Source: Lepiota brunneoincarnata (taxonomy: Eukaryota > Basidiomycota > Agaricomycetes > Agaricales > Agaricaceae). Taken from it: a DNA stretch of 64,000 bases. Positions 22,410-34,180 of this stretch are shown one piece after another; within the stretch, counting starts at the first letter, position 1, and every line of letters begins with the position of its first letter. Below the pieces are notes generated by a model, which made no database searches, was not told the origin of the DNA, and worked only from the letters and a program-made list of their open reading frames with translations. Location of the stretch: positions 248,001-312,000 of the forward strand of contig JAEBUN010000041.1 of the NCBI GenBank assembly GCA_023014365.1, written 5' to 3'. A program made the position numbers and the translations under genes.

Positions 22410-22577
22410 AACAACACGATACAGTCCAGTCATAAACGAAAATCTTCGAGCGTGCAAACAGTACATAACATGGTTCATTTTCCTTATCCTCCTGGTTTTC
22501 AAGCCCTCCGTCAGCAAATCTCCAATCGATGGTGCATTTTATTCCACCTACCAATTCCTTTTCCTCGTTTGGACGTC

Positions 22578-23273
22578 TCACAATTCGAGCGCTAGAACAT
22601 CAACCCGTGGACTTATCTGCCTCAATCCCCTCCAGACCCATACATCCACTCTCATCTCTACGCCATCTCTGGCCCTCACTATCCTTTCTCGTATCAGACC
22701 AACACTTCGTCCGCGCAGTTGCGCCATCTGTTCTACACGGCGCATCCAATTGATAACCGCTCGCTGCACATCCCCTAGCGAAACATGGTGATTCCCCGCC
22801 CGCGGATCGACCATGATAGTCTCGCCAAGGCTTGTTATAATTCTTAACCTCGCTACCTGCGGGTCCGTCGCTGGCGTTGCAATGTCTGCAAAATATACCG
22901 TCCGTCTCTCGTTGGCCCCTTGCACACGGTTACTCGCAGCTCCCCACAGATGTCCCTGGTACGCTGGCATGTCGCTGATTACGGGTTCGACTACTGGCCG
23001 CAATGAATTTCTGTGGCTCAGATTAAAATGAATAGTCTGTGGCATCCATTCGAGCAGCATCCCGTTTGGTAGCGCGAGGCTGCTACGACTCTCCATAACA
23101 CCCGTTGGTGGGGTGCTGGCGCGGATAATGCCCACCGCCGGCAATGGGATTGGAAGCATTAATGGAGTAGGAGGATACTCGAGCCTTTCATCTGAATTTA
23201 ACACTTGTCGCTGGGTCGGTCCTCGGGGTCTTCCTCCGTCCACTGGCCGTCTCGGGAAGTAACAGTTGCTCAT
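22578..23273 (-). CDS. DUF6699-like protein D4 (intact)
   Basis: The start MSNCYFPRRPVDG at 23273 gives 231 residues, and the open frame extends ten codons upstream without another conserved start. The layout is the same as D3 and D6: PLMLPIPLPAVG linker, MPQTIHFNLSHRN, MPAYQGHLWGAAS, HFADIATPATDPQVARLRI, MVDPRAGNHHVSLGDVQRAV, RVEQMAQLRG and a final RGLRQISPRVDVLALEL. It is closest to D6, and the two share about 1.3 kb of upstream sequence that contains the divergent MVD ORF. No catalytic motif is evident. Confidence 0.62.
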   Translation of the reverse strand: MSNCYFPRRPVDGGRPRGPTQRQVLNSDERLEYPPTPLMLPIPLPAVGIIRASTPPTGVMESRSSLALPNGMLLEWMPQTIHFNLSHRNSLRPVVEPVISDMPAYQGHLWGAASNRVQGANERRTVYFADIATPATDPQVARLRIITSLGETIMVDPRAGNHHVSLGDVQRAVINWMRRVEQMAQLRGRSVGLIRERIVRARDGVEMRVDVWVWRGLRQISPRVDVLALEL

Positions 23274-23656
23274 TCGGATAATTGGTGTCACTCTTCGACA
23301 CAAAATCTTGCTTGCAAGATGCCACGCTACTCGTTTTCTGACCTGTCCACCATTATTAGTGCGTCAATTGACACTGCCACCGCTCTTGGATTCCCACGGC
23401 ATTAGACGCTCACCTGTGCGACTGACTGCTCAAATCCACTGTGACCAGCGTCCTGCTGTGTTCTCTATGGAGTGTCCCAGCGAGTGGCGAATACCTGACC
23501 CCGCTGGCGGGACGTATCAACCACCTTTCATTGCTGGGCACTCCAAAATCGCTTACCGGTGACTAATACACGGAATCTCCAAGTGGTAGCCGCTTGCACC
23601 TATCATTGCCCGGAGGTTAGCCTCAGCACCTGGTTACTCCAAACGTTCAACCCACC

Positions 23657-24120
23657 TATGGTCAATCTCTTCCCAGTCAAAGACCCCCACCGCAAATTAT
23701 CCAATCGATGGCGGCGTCGGTGGACACTACTCAGGTCTTCCTGGAGCAACAGTTTCCTCCAGATCCTAGGTTGCCCTCAGCGCCTTTACTGGTTCTGTCA
23801 CAAACGCTATCAGTGTGTCTGGTCCCGGACAATTGAGCGGCTTTTTCGCCCACCACACTTTAGATCGTTACGACCTCGAGGACAGTACCTACGGGTACTG
23901 GCAGCGGCAAGATGGAGGTCAGGAGTTTGCTGGGTAGGGTGCTGGGACGCCTTGGATATGTACCCGGGTGTTAGGTGAGGGTTCTTGGCAACAAGAACCT
24001 GGGCCAACTGCCCCAACTTGAAGGGACCGTTGGGACTTATAATGCTCGGGGAGGGTGTGGGAAATGGAATGTGATCTGTTTCCCCTCCGGCGCCTCGTGT
24101 GGTAACCTGTTCGCCGAAAT
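23657..24120 (+). pseudogene. MVD ORF, copy 1 (broken)
   Basis: This stretch is homologous to the intact ORF at 44178-44621. The start (MVNLFPVKD) is present. After a frame change the block GGHYSGLPGATVSS is readable, but an in-frame TAG and further shifts break the rest. The distal part reads YNARGGCGKWNVICF in one frame. It is divergently oriented from D4, as in all five copies of this ORF. Confidence 0.4.
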
Positions 24121-25430
24121 GCTTTGATGTTCAGGGATGGTTTGTTATGGACTTTGGAGGGCTTGTCGATGCGAGAGCCGGGGTTGGGAATTGGGCTCGT
24201 TATGTTCCCCGGACTAAATACATGTTTTGTTTTGGTCGAGCTTTGTTATCCGCTTGGTATGGGGGTCCGCGAAATGGAAAGTATTGGCTTGATAAACGTA
24301 GACCGCACATCACTGCTGAGTATTCTCAACAAACCTGTACTGTCGCGGGAGGGGCAGTTCGGATCGAGCGCCGTATCTTGTAGTACGCTAGGCCAAGCCG
24401 GGCCATATCATTCTTGCATGACATATGTATGATGCGTATTCTTGTATTTCCTGCTCTTTTTTACCAACAAATCAGCTGGAGAAGACTGACCACGTGACCC
24501 ATGTCATCCGCTTGTCAAGTTCAGCCACGGCCGAGTCTGAGTATTATTAATGGAGTCTGGGGAGTTCCCGCTATCGAAGTTCACAACCCGTCAGTACCTG
24601 CTGCTAAGGAAAAAACAGAAACCACTCTGTGAACGATTCGTGTCCTTTTGAACCACTGAGGTCCCTGGGTGATGATTACTTTGGGCAAAGGCCGGTGTGT
24701 GGGCAAGGACAAGGATCTGTAATTCTGTTCGTGGTTAGCCAGATGTTCTGTGCGGGACCAGCGCTATGGACGTGCATCAGCCTCTAAGGCTTGTATTGCG
24801 GCGGGATGCTGTGACTTATGCGTCAGACATAACAGTTATAGCCAATACATCAGCATTGCATAAAGCTGTTTAAACTATCAATGAGGGGAGAGGATCTGGT
24901 TGATGCCTTGCGGGGCACAAGGACATGTCCGATTAGGAGTGAGGATTGCGGTGGTGCCCTTAAGTGAGGTAGTGAGTGCAAGTATCGTGAACATCTACTC
25001 GAAATGGAATGTGTTGTATGTCTGATCAGCAACAGTCAACTGACCGAAATCGTTCTTCTCCGATTACATATTATGACATCATGTCACTAAGATCAGCACT
25101 GGATTGGCCACTTGCCGACTAGACTATGGTCTTGTTGTAATTGTACCTCTCAGAGGCAAGTCCGAGCAGGTGCACCGCCAGCAACAAATCTTTCCCCAAA
25201 CGTGGAGAAGCTTTTATCTCCAAGACTTACGATAATGAATAACAGAGGGTAGATAAAGTGAGGTCGTGTGGTGGAAATGGGATTCTCTGGTGAAGCAGTT
25301 GGTCGAGGAAAGGGGGAGATTGTAGTCTCTGGGGAAAGAAGAAGGTTCAGGCACTGAGATAGCGCAGCAGAGGAAGAAAGTAGGGCAGTTACATTGACAA
25401 TGGCTGAAGAAGGAAAGGTCCCGCTCACCA
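24121..25430. other. Recurring intermodule spacer
   Basis: 24121-24400 recurs at 30715-30990, and 24575-24750 (around 'tgattactttgggcaa') recurs at 31130, 34610, 41310 and 58840. A stretch at 25260-25430 resembles 39265-39420, part of the segmental duplication. No intact gene is seen. Confidence 0.5.
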
Positions 25431-25453
25431 ATCCCTACCCCTCTTTGAGTGTC

Positions 25454-26105
25454 TCACAACTCAAGTGCCAAAACATCCACCCGTGGACTTAGCTGCTTCA
25501 ATCCCTTCCAGGCCCATACATCCACTCTCATCTCGATGTCATCCCCCGCCCTCACTACCAATTCTCGTATCGGACCAACACTTCGTCCGCGCAGTTGTGC
25601 CAGCTGCACATCCCCAACCGAACCATAGTGTTTCCCCGGCCATGGGCCGACCGCGATGGTCTCGCAAAGGCTTGTTACAATCCTTAACCTCGTTACCGAC
25701 GTGCCCCGTTGCCGGCGTTGCAATGTCTGTAAAATGCACCGTTCTTCTCTCGTTGGCTCGGTTACTCGCGGCTCCCCACAGATGTCCCTGTTGCGCTGGC
25801 ATGTCACTGATTACCCGTTCGACTACTGGCCGCAATGCATTTCGGTAGTCCAGATTAAAATCAATCGTCTGTGGCATCTGTTCGAGTAGCATCCCGTTTG
25901 GTAGCGCCCGCATGCTACGATTCTCCATAACACCAGTTGGTGGGGTGCTGGCGTGGATGATGTCCACTGCTGGCAATGGGATTGGAAGTATCAACGGAGT
26001 AGGAGAGCATTCGAGTCTTTCATCTGGATTTAACACTCGTCGCTGGGTTGGTCCTCGGGGTCGTCTTCCGTCCACTGGCCGCCTCAGGAAGGAACGGTTG
26101 CTCAT
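25454..26105 (-). pseudogene. DUF6699-like protein, copy D5 (frameshifted)
   Basis: The start MSNRSFLRRPVDG is at 26105. The family core is readable to HFTDIATPATG, then the frame shifts. The remainder (VTRLRIVTSLCETI...MAVGPWPGKHYGSVGDV) is in another frame and lacks about 20 residues around the GDV helix, ending LSPRVDVLALEL at 25454. It is non-functional as read. Confidence 0.65.
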
Positions 26106-26487
26106 TCGGATAACTGATGTCACTCTTCGACGCGAAATATTGCTTGCAAGATGCCACAATACTTTTTCTGACCTATCCACTATTATTATTAGTGCATTGA
26201 TTGATACCGCCACTGCTCTTGGATTCCCACAGGATTAGACACTCACCTATGCGATTGCTCAAATACAATGCGGCCAGCGTCCTGCCGTATTCTCTATGCA
26301 GTGTTCCGGGAAGTAACGAATACACGAGCCCGCTGGCGGGCAGTAACAACTACTTTCATTGTTGGGCACTCCAAAATCGCTCACCGGTGACTATATTACA
26401 CACTGAATCTCGAAGTGGTGGCCGCTTGCATTATCATGTTGTGGAGATTAGCCTCAGCACCCGGTTACCCCAACAGTCAACCCATCT

Positions 26488-26660
26488 ATGGTAGATCTCT
26501 GCCTAGTCAACGAGCCATACTACGGATACCCGATCGATGACGGCACCGGTGGGCGCTATTCAGGTCTTCCTGGAGCAACAATCTCCCCAAGGCCCTAGAT
26601 CGCATTCAGCGCCTTTACTAATTCTGTCACAAACGCTATCATTTCGTCTGGTCTACTATA
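26488..26660 (+). pseudogene. MVD ORF, copy 2 (5' remnant)
   Basis: The frame reads MVDLCLVNEPYYGYPIDDG then GGRYSGLPGATISPRP and a stop, followed by AFTNSVTNAI. Homology stops abruptly near 26660, where sequence typical of the lectin-like module begins. Confidence 0.45.
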
Positions 26661-26778
26661 TTATCCTCTGTACTTGCCCTAGAGTTTGTGGTGCTTTAAG
26701 AACCAGTGGCTATAGTCCGACTAACTAAAGTCCTGGTAGTAAGCTACTCGATGCCCTTGCCCTTGCTGACTTCTGAGA

Positions 26779-27524
26779 CTACCACAGGATCCAAATTGAC
26801 TCATTTCTCCGACTTCCGACGATTGGATTATCCCAACCAAATCCAACATCGTAACTAGGCTGCGGATCCCCCGCCTGTGGCAACTTAAGCACAACGTGCA
26901 TACCTGTGAGGACGAGGCAAAACTTCAACAACTACTCGCTCGACCAGGTTTTAATTATGCGATCTTACCTTCGTTGTTCGTGCCATATTCTTTGGCGTAA
27001 TACTTGAAGCCAAGTAGCTCCTGCACAGATGAGAAGGGTATAGGCATGGGCATCCACTTTTGGTGGCCCGACCCTGTGCAATCCTTAACACTGATTGAAC
27101 CTGGCGCACTGGAACTTTTGTTCCATTTCTCTTTTGTGAATTAGAGCATGAAATCGGGCTGTGGCTTGAACTACTCACCATCGCGAGTCAAACACAAGTT
27201 TGTATTATTCATGCGCAATGTACTATTATCAACCACCCACATTTGGGATTGGTGGGGGTATTTACATCCTTGTCTGTAGATTAGCGAATTCGGGAGTGAG
27301 TGCTAAGACTATTGAGATCAAAATGTAACGTGGCACGCACACAACAAGTTTCTCTGCAGGCCCAACAACGGAGCCTGGAGTGTCCATACATAGGGTGTAG
27401 GCGGAGAGAGATCTCATGCTACGAGCACGCCCGGATCGGCCCTTGTAATGACGAGAGCTTGGGAGAGTACGCTGCCTGCAGCAATGAACCAAAGCATAGA
27501 AACCCACTGCCGGATGGTCACCAT
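26779..27524 (-). pseudogene. Secreted ricin-B-type beta-trefoil protein, copy L1 (frameshift)
   Basis: Four exons are recognisable by alignment with L2 (31646-32392). Exon 1 (start 27524, signal peptide MVTIRQWVSMLWFIAAG) carries a one-base deletion after codon 30 that brings a TGA into frame. The downstream part (CMDTPGSVVGPAEKL) is intact in the other frame. Exon 3 keeps SVKDCTGSGHQKW and exon 4 ends SIWILW-stop at 26779-26781. Apart from the deletion the splice sites are preserved, so the inactivation appears recent. Confidence 0.7.
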
Positions 27525-27839
27525 TTCGTGAGAGAGAAGAGTTAAAGAACGATGGGTACGGTTGTTGGACCGGGCCTTGACATTCTCTTTAAACTCTGTC
27601 TCAATAATAATATCAAACCGCGCGATACCCGGAGCACCCACAAAAGTTCAGTCTGTATTTCAATTTTCATCAGGGACCCCACAGACAACAACATCATAGC
27701 GTTGATAAGAGGGTCCCGTCGCCATGGCGCTTTCTTAGTTTTGTTTTTGTTGTTTTTGTTTTGCCTTTTGCTTTTGTTGTTTTCTCTGTGTTTCTTTGAA
27801 AGCCGACCCGGAGCGGTAGATTGCTGAAAGAAAGTGCAC

Positions 27840-28760
27840 AGAACTGAAGAATAGGAAGCAAGGTGTTACTTTTTCCCTTCGTTCCGCACAAGAGATTTCG
27901 GATCCGAAATGTTTTTCGGTGTCGGTTCAAGTATGGGAATGCTGTATGGCGCTGTTATAATATTATGCACGCTAGTAGGGCATGGGCCCGTGGATGGAGA
28001 GATGTTGGGTATTGAAGTATAAAAGTGCATGAAAGCGAGGAGTGGGCGAAAGAGAGATGGACGGAGGAGAGGAGGGTGTAGGGACGAGCGGGAGAGGAGA
28101 GTGGGGGTGTTGCACAACCTCGGCATTTGCCACCCGTCGTCGTAAGGCTTGGCCGCCTGAGCGTTTAACTAGGAAACGTGCTTTGTTCCCCCTTACCAAA
28201 AAATGGACCACGATACTATACACCCAAAACTTCCATATACAGCATACTCTTATCGGGTATACATAATATTTTTTGGGAACCATTGACTGCGTCACATGGA
28301 TCCAGCCTTCACCTAAGAAACACAAGAGGGGTGGGGCCTCTAAATCCTCAACGCGAAGATATGCCAAGAAGAAAAAAAAGAAAAAACATTTTTTTCAGTA
28401 AACGCACTACGAGGCTTTTAGCCGCTCAAAACCCCGCTCCACGTCCACCAAAAAATGGCATCAAACCACTCAAATTCATTCCGCCCGACCAAAGACGCAC
28501 CATCCCACACAGTGATGCCTCGCGAGGATACTAACGCTGATACAGAGGACGAGAGAGGTAAATAGATCACATTCCAGTTCCCACATCAAACCCGGGGCAA
28601 CACATTCTCCCCCCCTTCCCCAGGCCCCCTCCATCCACTCCCCAACCCAGATGACTCCAAAGATATCCCACAGCTTGCAGCCAGGAACAACGCTCAGAAC
28701 ACTAAGACACCAGAGTATCGCCAGCCCGATCTTGCGAATAAGTCAAGTCCAGTGGCGAAG
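27840..28760 (+). repeat. Module block C, copy 2, with truncated MPRED ORF
   Basis: The ORF start is at 28515 (MPREDTNADTEDERGK), but a TAG follows after 16 codons. The sequence stays alignable with copies 1 and 3 to about 28755, then joins the 3' flank of DUF6699-like D6 at a sharp breakpoint. Confidence 0.6.
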
Positions 28761-29161
28761 ATTTCGTACACGTGATCGGGGTGTCCGAAATTGGCATGAC
28801 TGCTAAGCGTGCCGCTGCGTTGGTTCAGACCCAGCACAGCGGAACGAGTCTCCCAAACCCGCCCGCTGATGCTCCTGCCCCGTTCCTCCCATGCTGTGTT
28901 TCCACTTCTCCCCTTCCCCATCTCTATCTCTCTCATATTCAAGCATATAGTCGGTCTATGCATATCTTACTTGGGTCACGAGTAGCGCTCACAAATTCGC
29001 AACAACACGATACAGTCCATTCGTAAACGAAAATCTTCGAGCGTGCAGACAGTACACAACATGGTTCATTTTCCTTATCCTCCTGGGTTTCAAGCCCTCC
29101 GTCAGCGAATCAATGGTGCATTTTGTTCCACCTACTGGTTCCTATAACTCGTTTGGACGTC

Positions 29162-29857
29162 TCACAATTCGAGCGCTAGAACATCCACCCGTGGACTTAT
29201 CTGCCTCAATCCCCTCCAGACCCATACATCCACTCTCATCTCTACGCCACCTCTAACCCTCACTATCCTTTCTCGTATCAGACCAGCACTTCGTCCGTGC
29301 AATTGCGCTATCCGTTCTACTCGGCACATCCAGGCAATAACCGCTCGCTGCACATCCCCCACCGAAACATGGTGATTCCCCGCCCGCGGATCGACCACGA
29401 TAGTCTGGCCAGGGCTTGTTATAATCCTTAACCTTGTGGCAGGCGGGTCCGTCGCTGGCGTTGCAATGTCTATGAAATGCACCGTCCGTCCCTCGTTGGC
29501 TCCCTGCACACGGCTACTCGCGGCTCCCCAGAGATGTCCTTGGTACGCTGACATGTCACTGATTACGGGTTCCACTACGGGCTGCAATGCATCCCGGTGG
29601 CCCAGATTAAAACGAATCGTCTGTGGCATCCATTCGAGCAGTATCCCGTTTGGTAGCGCGAGGCTACTACGATTCTCCATAACGCCCGTCGGTGGGGTAC
29701 TGGCGTGGATAGTGTTCACTGCCGGCAATGGGATTGGAAGTATTAATGGAGTAGGAGGGCATTCGAGCCTTTCATCTGAATTTAACACTTGTCGCTGGGT
29801 CGGTCCTCGGGGTCTTCTCCTGTCCACTGGCAGTATCCGGAAGTAACGGTTACTCAT
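29162..29857 (-). CDS. DUF6699-like protein D6 (intact)
   Basis: The start MSNRYFRILPVDRRR at 29857 gives 231 residues. The open frame extends 39 codons further upstream (MAVSIDALTM), and a comparable extension exists in D5, so the true start is uncertain. It has a Pro-rich linker PLILPIPLPAVN, MPQTIRFNLGHRD, MSAYQGHLWGAAS, HFIDIATPATDPPATRLRI, VVDPRAGNHHVSVGDVQRAV and C-terminal RGLRQISPRVDVLALEL. The C-terminal block is nearly identical to D4. The lectin-like gene L2 lies about 1.8 kb upstream in the same direction, with a broken MVD ORF between them in the opposite direction. Confidence 0.62.
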   Translation of the reverse strand: MSNRYFRILPVDRRRPRGPTQRQVLNSDERLECPPTPLILPIPLPAVNTIHASTPPTGVMENRSSLALPNGILLEWMPQTIRFNLGHRDALQPVVEPVISDMSAYQGHLWGAASSRVQGANEGRTVHFIDIATPATDPPATRLRIITSPGQTIVVDPRAGNHHVSVGDVQRAVIAWMCRVERIAQLHGRSAGLIRERIVRVRGGVEMRVDVWVWRGLRQISPRVDVLALEL

Positions 29858-30239
29858 TCTGATAACTGATGTCACTCTTCGACGCAAAATCCTGCTTGCA
29901 AGATGCCACACTACTCGTTTTGTGACCTGTCCACCATTATTCGTCATTGTTAGTGCGTCGATTGACACCGCCACCGCGCTTGGATTCCCACGGCGTTAGA
30001 CGCTCACCTGTGCGATTGCTCAAATCCACTGTGACCAGCGTCCTGCTGTGTTCTCTGCGGCGAGTAGCGAATACCCGACCCCGCTGGCGGGACGTATCAA
30101 CAACTTTACATTGCTGGGCACTCCAAAGTCGCTTACCAGTGACTAATACGCACTGAATCTCCAAGTGGTAGCCGCTTGCACCTATTATTGCCTGGAGGTT
30201 AGCCTCGGCACCTGGTTACTCCAAACTTTCAACCGACCT

Positions 30240-30720
30240 ATGGCCAATCTCTTCAAAGTCAAAGACCCCCACCACAAATTATCTAATCGATGACGGCGTC
30301 GGTGGACACTACTCAGGTCTTCCTGGAGCAACAGTTTCCCCCAGATCCTAGGTTGCCCTCAGCGCCCTTACTGGTTCTGTCACAAACGCCATCAGTAATT
30401 CTGGCCCCGGACAATTGAGCGGCCCTTTCGCCCACCACACTTTAGATCCGTACGACCTCGAGGACAGTACCTACGGGTACTGGCAGCGGCAAGATGGAGG
30501 TCAGGAGTTTGCTGGGTAGGGTGCTGGGACGCCTTGGATATGTACCCGGGTGTTAGGTGAGGGTTCTTGGCAACAAGAACCTGGGCCAACTGCCCCAACT
30601 TGAAGGGACCGTTGGGACTTATATATGCTCGGGGAGGGTGTGGGAAATGGAATGTGATCTGTTTGCCCTCCGGCGCCTCGTGTGGTAACTTGTTCGCCGA
30701 AATGCTTTGATGTTCAGGGA
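30240..30720 (+). pseudogene. MVD ORF, copy 3 (broken)
   Basis: This copy is nearly identical to copy 1 (23657). A start-like ATG (MANLFKVKD) is followed by frame changes and stops. It is divergent from D6. Confidence 0.4.
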
Positions 30721-31640
30721 TGGTTTGTTATGGACTTTGGAGGGCTTGTCGATGCGAGAGCCGGGGGTGCGAATTCGACTCGTCGTGTTCCCCGGGCTAA
30801 ATACTTGTTTTGGTCGAGCTTTGTTATCCGCTTAGTATGGGACTCTGTGAAATGGAAATTATTGGCTTGATAAACGTAGACCACGGATCACTGTTGGGTG
30901 TTCTGAACAAACCACTATCACGGGGGGGGTAGCTCAGGTGGGGCGACAGTTCGGATCGAGCGAAGTATCTTGCAGTATGTTGGGCCAAGCCGGCCATGTC
31001 ATCCTTGCATGACATATGTATGAGGCGTGTTCTTGTATTTCCTGCTCTTTGTTTTCAAATCAGCTGGAGAAGACTAAGCACGTGACCCATGTCGTCCGCT
31101 TGTCAAGTTAAGCCACGTTGCCACTATCGAATTTCACAACTCGTCAGTACCTGCTGCTAAGGAAAAACAGAAACCACTCCGTGAACGATACTTGTCCTTT
31201 TTAACCACCGAGGGCCCAGGGTGATGATTACTTTAGGCAAGGTGTGGGCAAGAACAAGGACTTGTAATTCCGTTCGCGGTTAGCCAGGCATGCTGGGTTC
31301 ATGTAAGGGAAAGATCCCTCTGAATGTTTGGGAAGAGTCTGCAGATAAATATGCCCATGGAGAGAAAAAGCATATTACAGCCTACAGGTGTGGAGTGCAC
31401 CGTGTGCTAGTTAGGTAGCGCACGATGATTATCTCTTCAACGACGTCTTGCGTCTATTGGACACAGATTGAGCCAACTCAATTATAGTTGTCATAGTCCA
31501 AAATCAAGCGCCAGTGCTAGACCCACGATATTATCTTCTATACTTGCCCTAGAGTTTGTGGTGCTTTAAGAACCGGCATCTATAGTCCGACTAACTAAAG
31601 TCCTGGTGGTAAGCTACTCTATGGCCTTGCCATCGCTGAC
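30721..31640. other. Intermodule spacer
   Basis: 30721-31290 repeats 24121-24750. 31290-31500 repeats 34780-34980 and 59040-59240. 31500-31640 is the 3' flank shared by all full-length lectin-like copies. No gene is seen. Confidence 0.5.
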
Positions 31641-31645
31641 TGAGA

Positions 31646-32392
31646 CTAGCGCCGGATCCAAATTGACTCATTTCTCCGACTCCCGGAGATTGGATTATCC
31701 CAGCCAAATCCAACCTCAAAACCAAGCTGCAGATCCCCCGCCTGTGTCAACTTAAGCGCAACGTGCATACCTGTGAGGACAAGGCAAAACTTCAACAACT
31801 ACTCGTTCGACCAGGTTGTAATTATGCAATCCTACCTTCGTTGTTCGTGCCATAGTCGTTGGCATAATACTTGTAGCCAACTGGCGCTCTACTAGCTGGA
31901 AAGATTATGGGCATGAACATCCACTTTTGGTGACCCGACCCTGTGCAATGCTCAACACTGATTGAACCTGGCGCACTGGAACTTTTGTTCCATTTCTCTT
32001 TTGTGAATTAGAGCATGAAATCGGGCTGTGGTTTGAACTACTCACTGTCGCGAGTCATACACAAGTTTGTACGATCCATACGCAAGGTACTATTATCAAC
32101 CACCCAGTATTGGGACTGGTGGAGGTAGTGACATTCTTGTCTGTAGGTTAAAGAATTCGGGAGTGAGTGCTAAGACTATTGGGATCAAGTTGTAATGTGG
32201 CACACACAGAACAAGTTTTTCTGCAGGCCTAACAATGGAGCCTGGAGTGTCCACACAGAGGGAGGAGTTTGAGAGCGCTCTTATGCCATAAGAATCATTG
32301 GGATCGTCCCTCGCAATGACGAGAGCTTGGGAGAGTACGCTGCCTGCAGCGAGCAGCCAAAGCACAGAAACCCATTGCCGGATGGTCACCAT
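31646..32392 (-). CDS. Secreted ricin-B-type beta-trefoil (lectin-like) protein L2, intact
   Basis: The four-exon model is 32392-32208, 32140-32046, 31997-31836 and 31770-31646. All three introns (67, 48 and 65 nt) are GT-AG with matching phases, giving 188 residues. Residues 1-20 form a signal peptide (MVTIRQWVSVLWLLAAG), so the protein should be secreted. After it come LCVDTPGS, CHYLHQSQYW (QxW), NLCMTRD and SVEHCTGSGHQKW (second QxW). Repeated LCxDT/C..QxW elements are the signature of ricin-B-type beta-trefoil domains, which usually bind carbohydrate. The length fits one trefoil, although the C-terminal third has no QxW. No catalytic (ricin-A-type) domain is present. Related copies are L1, L3, L4 and L5. 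Role is unknown; lectin function is inferred. Confidence 0.72.
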
Positions 32393-32689
32393 TTCGTGAG
32401 AGAGAAGAGTTAAAGAACGGTAGGTATGGTTGTTGGACCGGGCCTTGACATTCTCTTTAAACTCTGTCTCAATAATAATTTCAAACCGTGCGATACCCGG
32501 AGCGCCACAAAAGTTCAGTCTGTATTTCAATTTTCATCAGGGACCCCACAGACAACAACATCATAGCGGTGATAAGAGGGTCCCGTCGCCATGGCGCTTT
32601 CTTAGTTTTGTTTTTGTTGTTTTTGTTTGTTTTTGTTTTGCCTATTTCTTTTGTTGGTGTATTGCTTTGAAAGTCGACCTGGAGCTGTA

Positions 32690-33358
32690 GATTGCTGAAA
32701 GAAAGTGCACAGAACAGAAGAATAGGAAGCAAGATATTATGGTTTTCTTTCGTTTCGCACAAAATATTTCGGATCCGAAAAGTGTTTCGGTGTCGGTTCA
32801 AGTATGGGAATGCTGTATGGCGCTGTTATAGTATTATGCACGCTAGTAGGGCATGGGCCCGCCGATAGAGAGATGTTGGGTATTGAAGTATAAAAGTGTA
32901 TGAGAGCGAGATGGCGGAGGAGTGGGCGAAAGAGAGATGGACGGAGGAGAGGAGGGTGTAGGGATGAATGGAAGAGGAGAGTGGGGTATTGCGCAACCTC
33001 CGCATTTGCCACCCACCGCCATAGGCTTGGCCGCCCGAGCGTTTAGCTAGGACACGTGCTTTGTTGCACCCACAACTTCCATATACAGGATACTCATATC
33101 GGGTATACATAATATTTTTTGGAAACTGTTGACTACGTCACATGCATCCAGCGTTCGCATAAGAAACACAAGAGGGGTGTGGCCTCTAAATCCTCAATGC
33201 GAAGATATGCCAAGAAAAAAAGAAAATCTTTTTTTTTTTTCAGCAAACGCACTACGAGGCTTTTAGTCGTTCAAAACCCCACTCCACGTCCACAAAAAAT
33301 AGCATCAAACCACTTAAATTCATCCCCCTCGACCAAAAACGCACCATCCAACACAGTG
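32690..33358 (+). repeat. Module block C, copy 3 (5' part)
   Basis: This is the leader region shared with 19470-20196 and 27840-28514, including the purine-rich stretch near 32925-32985. It may contain the promoter of the MPRED ORF. No gene is seen on either strand. Confidence 0.5.
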
Positions 33359-33751
33359 ATGCCTCGCGAGGATACTCACGCTGGGACAGAGGACGAGAGA
33401 GGTAAACAGATCACAATCCAGTTCCCACGTCAAACCCAAGGCAACACGTTCTTCCAATCCCGTCTACCCCCCCTCCATCCACTCCCCAACCTGGGTGACT
33501 CCAAAGATCTCCCACAGCTTGCATCCAGGAACAAAACTCAGAACACTAAGACTCCAGAGTATCGCCAACCCGATCTTGCGAATAAGTCAAACACACAAAG
33601 CGAAGACACTACCCGCAAATCACCGAGTGGTGAGCAGGTCACTCTCCGAGTGGATTACTGGGTCCTGAACAACAAGAGCCTAACAGCACTCGTCGCAGAC
33701 TACGCAGAGAGGTGTTGCACCCGGAGGTTGAGCCGCCGCATCGGATATTAG
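33359..33751 (+). CDS. Hypothetical MPRED protein, copy 3
   Basis: This ORF gives 130 residues, starting MPREDTHAGTEDERGKQIT. It aligns along its length with the 20197 copy, including GEQVTLRVDYWVLNNKSLTALVADY, then ends early (ERCCTRRLSRRIGY) where the other copy continues for about 40 residues. The open frame continues upstream to 33119, but the conserved start is the MPRED Met. The family is unrecognised. Confidence 0.42.
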   Translation: MPREDTHAGTEDERGKQITIQFPRQTQGNTFFQSRLPPLHPLPNLGDSKDLPQLASRNKTQNTKTPEYRQPDLANKSNTQSEDTTRKSPSGEQVTLRVDYWVLNNKSLTALVADYAERCCTRRLSRRIGY

Positions 33752-34180
33752 TTGACCAAGACCAGGCAAGTGTAGGACGTCACTAAAGCAGAGCAGAGTG
33801 GTACCTCGACCCGAAAGGATATTGGCTTTAAGGTAGTTTCAAGTCGAGTGAACCGGGACCCGGGCTAATTTTCGCTTAAGCATCAGGAGACATCGTACAG
33901 CTACCAAGAACCAGAGCGCATTAGCCATATGTGAGCCAGCCTCAAGGTACCCGGTGGTGGAACAGAACCGAGCCAGGAGGTTTTAAGGCACAAAAACTTC
34001 CCTGTCCGTGGGCCGCCGAAGAGCCACAGACGTTGGGCACGGTCCATTAAAGCACACGTACACTTGTGGGCGCTAAAATGCTGTTCGATAAGCCGCATAC
34101 TGATACTAACGGTCAGGTCATAAAAAATACATTGCCTCGCAGAGTAAAGCGATACCTATAGAAACGACATCAACAAATGC

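Noticed and set aside
24099..24432. Overlapping plus-strand ORFs repeated at 30682
   Set aside because: The two copies disagree in frame and stops, so coding is not supported. It is part of the spacer repeat.
30925..30965. tRNA-like 'ggtagctcaggtggggcgacagttcggatcgag'
   Set aside because: The equivalent stretch in the paralogous spacer (24340-24370) lacks the tRNA-like features. It is a chance result of sequence decay.
32481..32801. ORFs on both strands upstream of the lectin-like genes (Phe/Leu-rich and Lys/Asn-rich)
   Set aside because: They arise from the 'gttttgtttttgtt' tract in the promoter region, which varies in length between copies.
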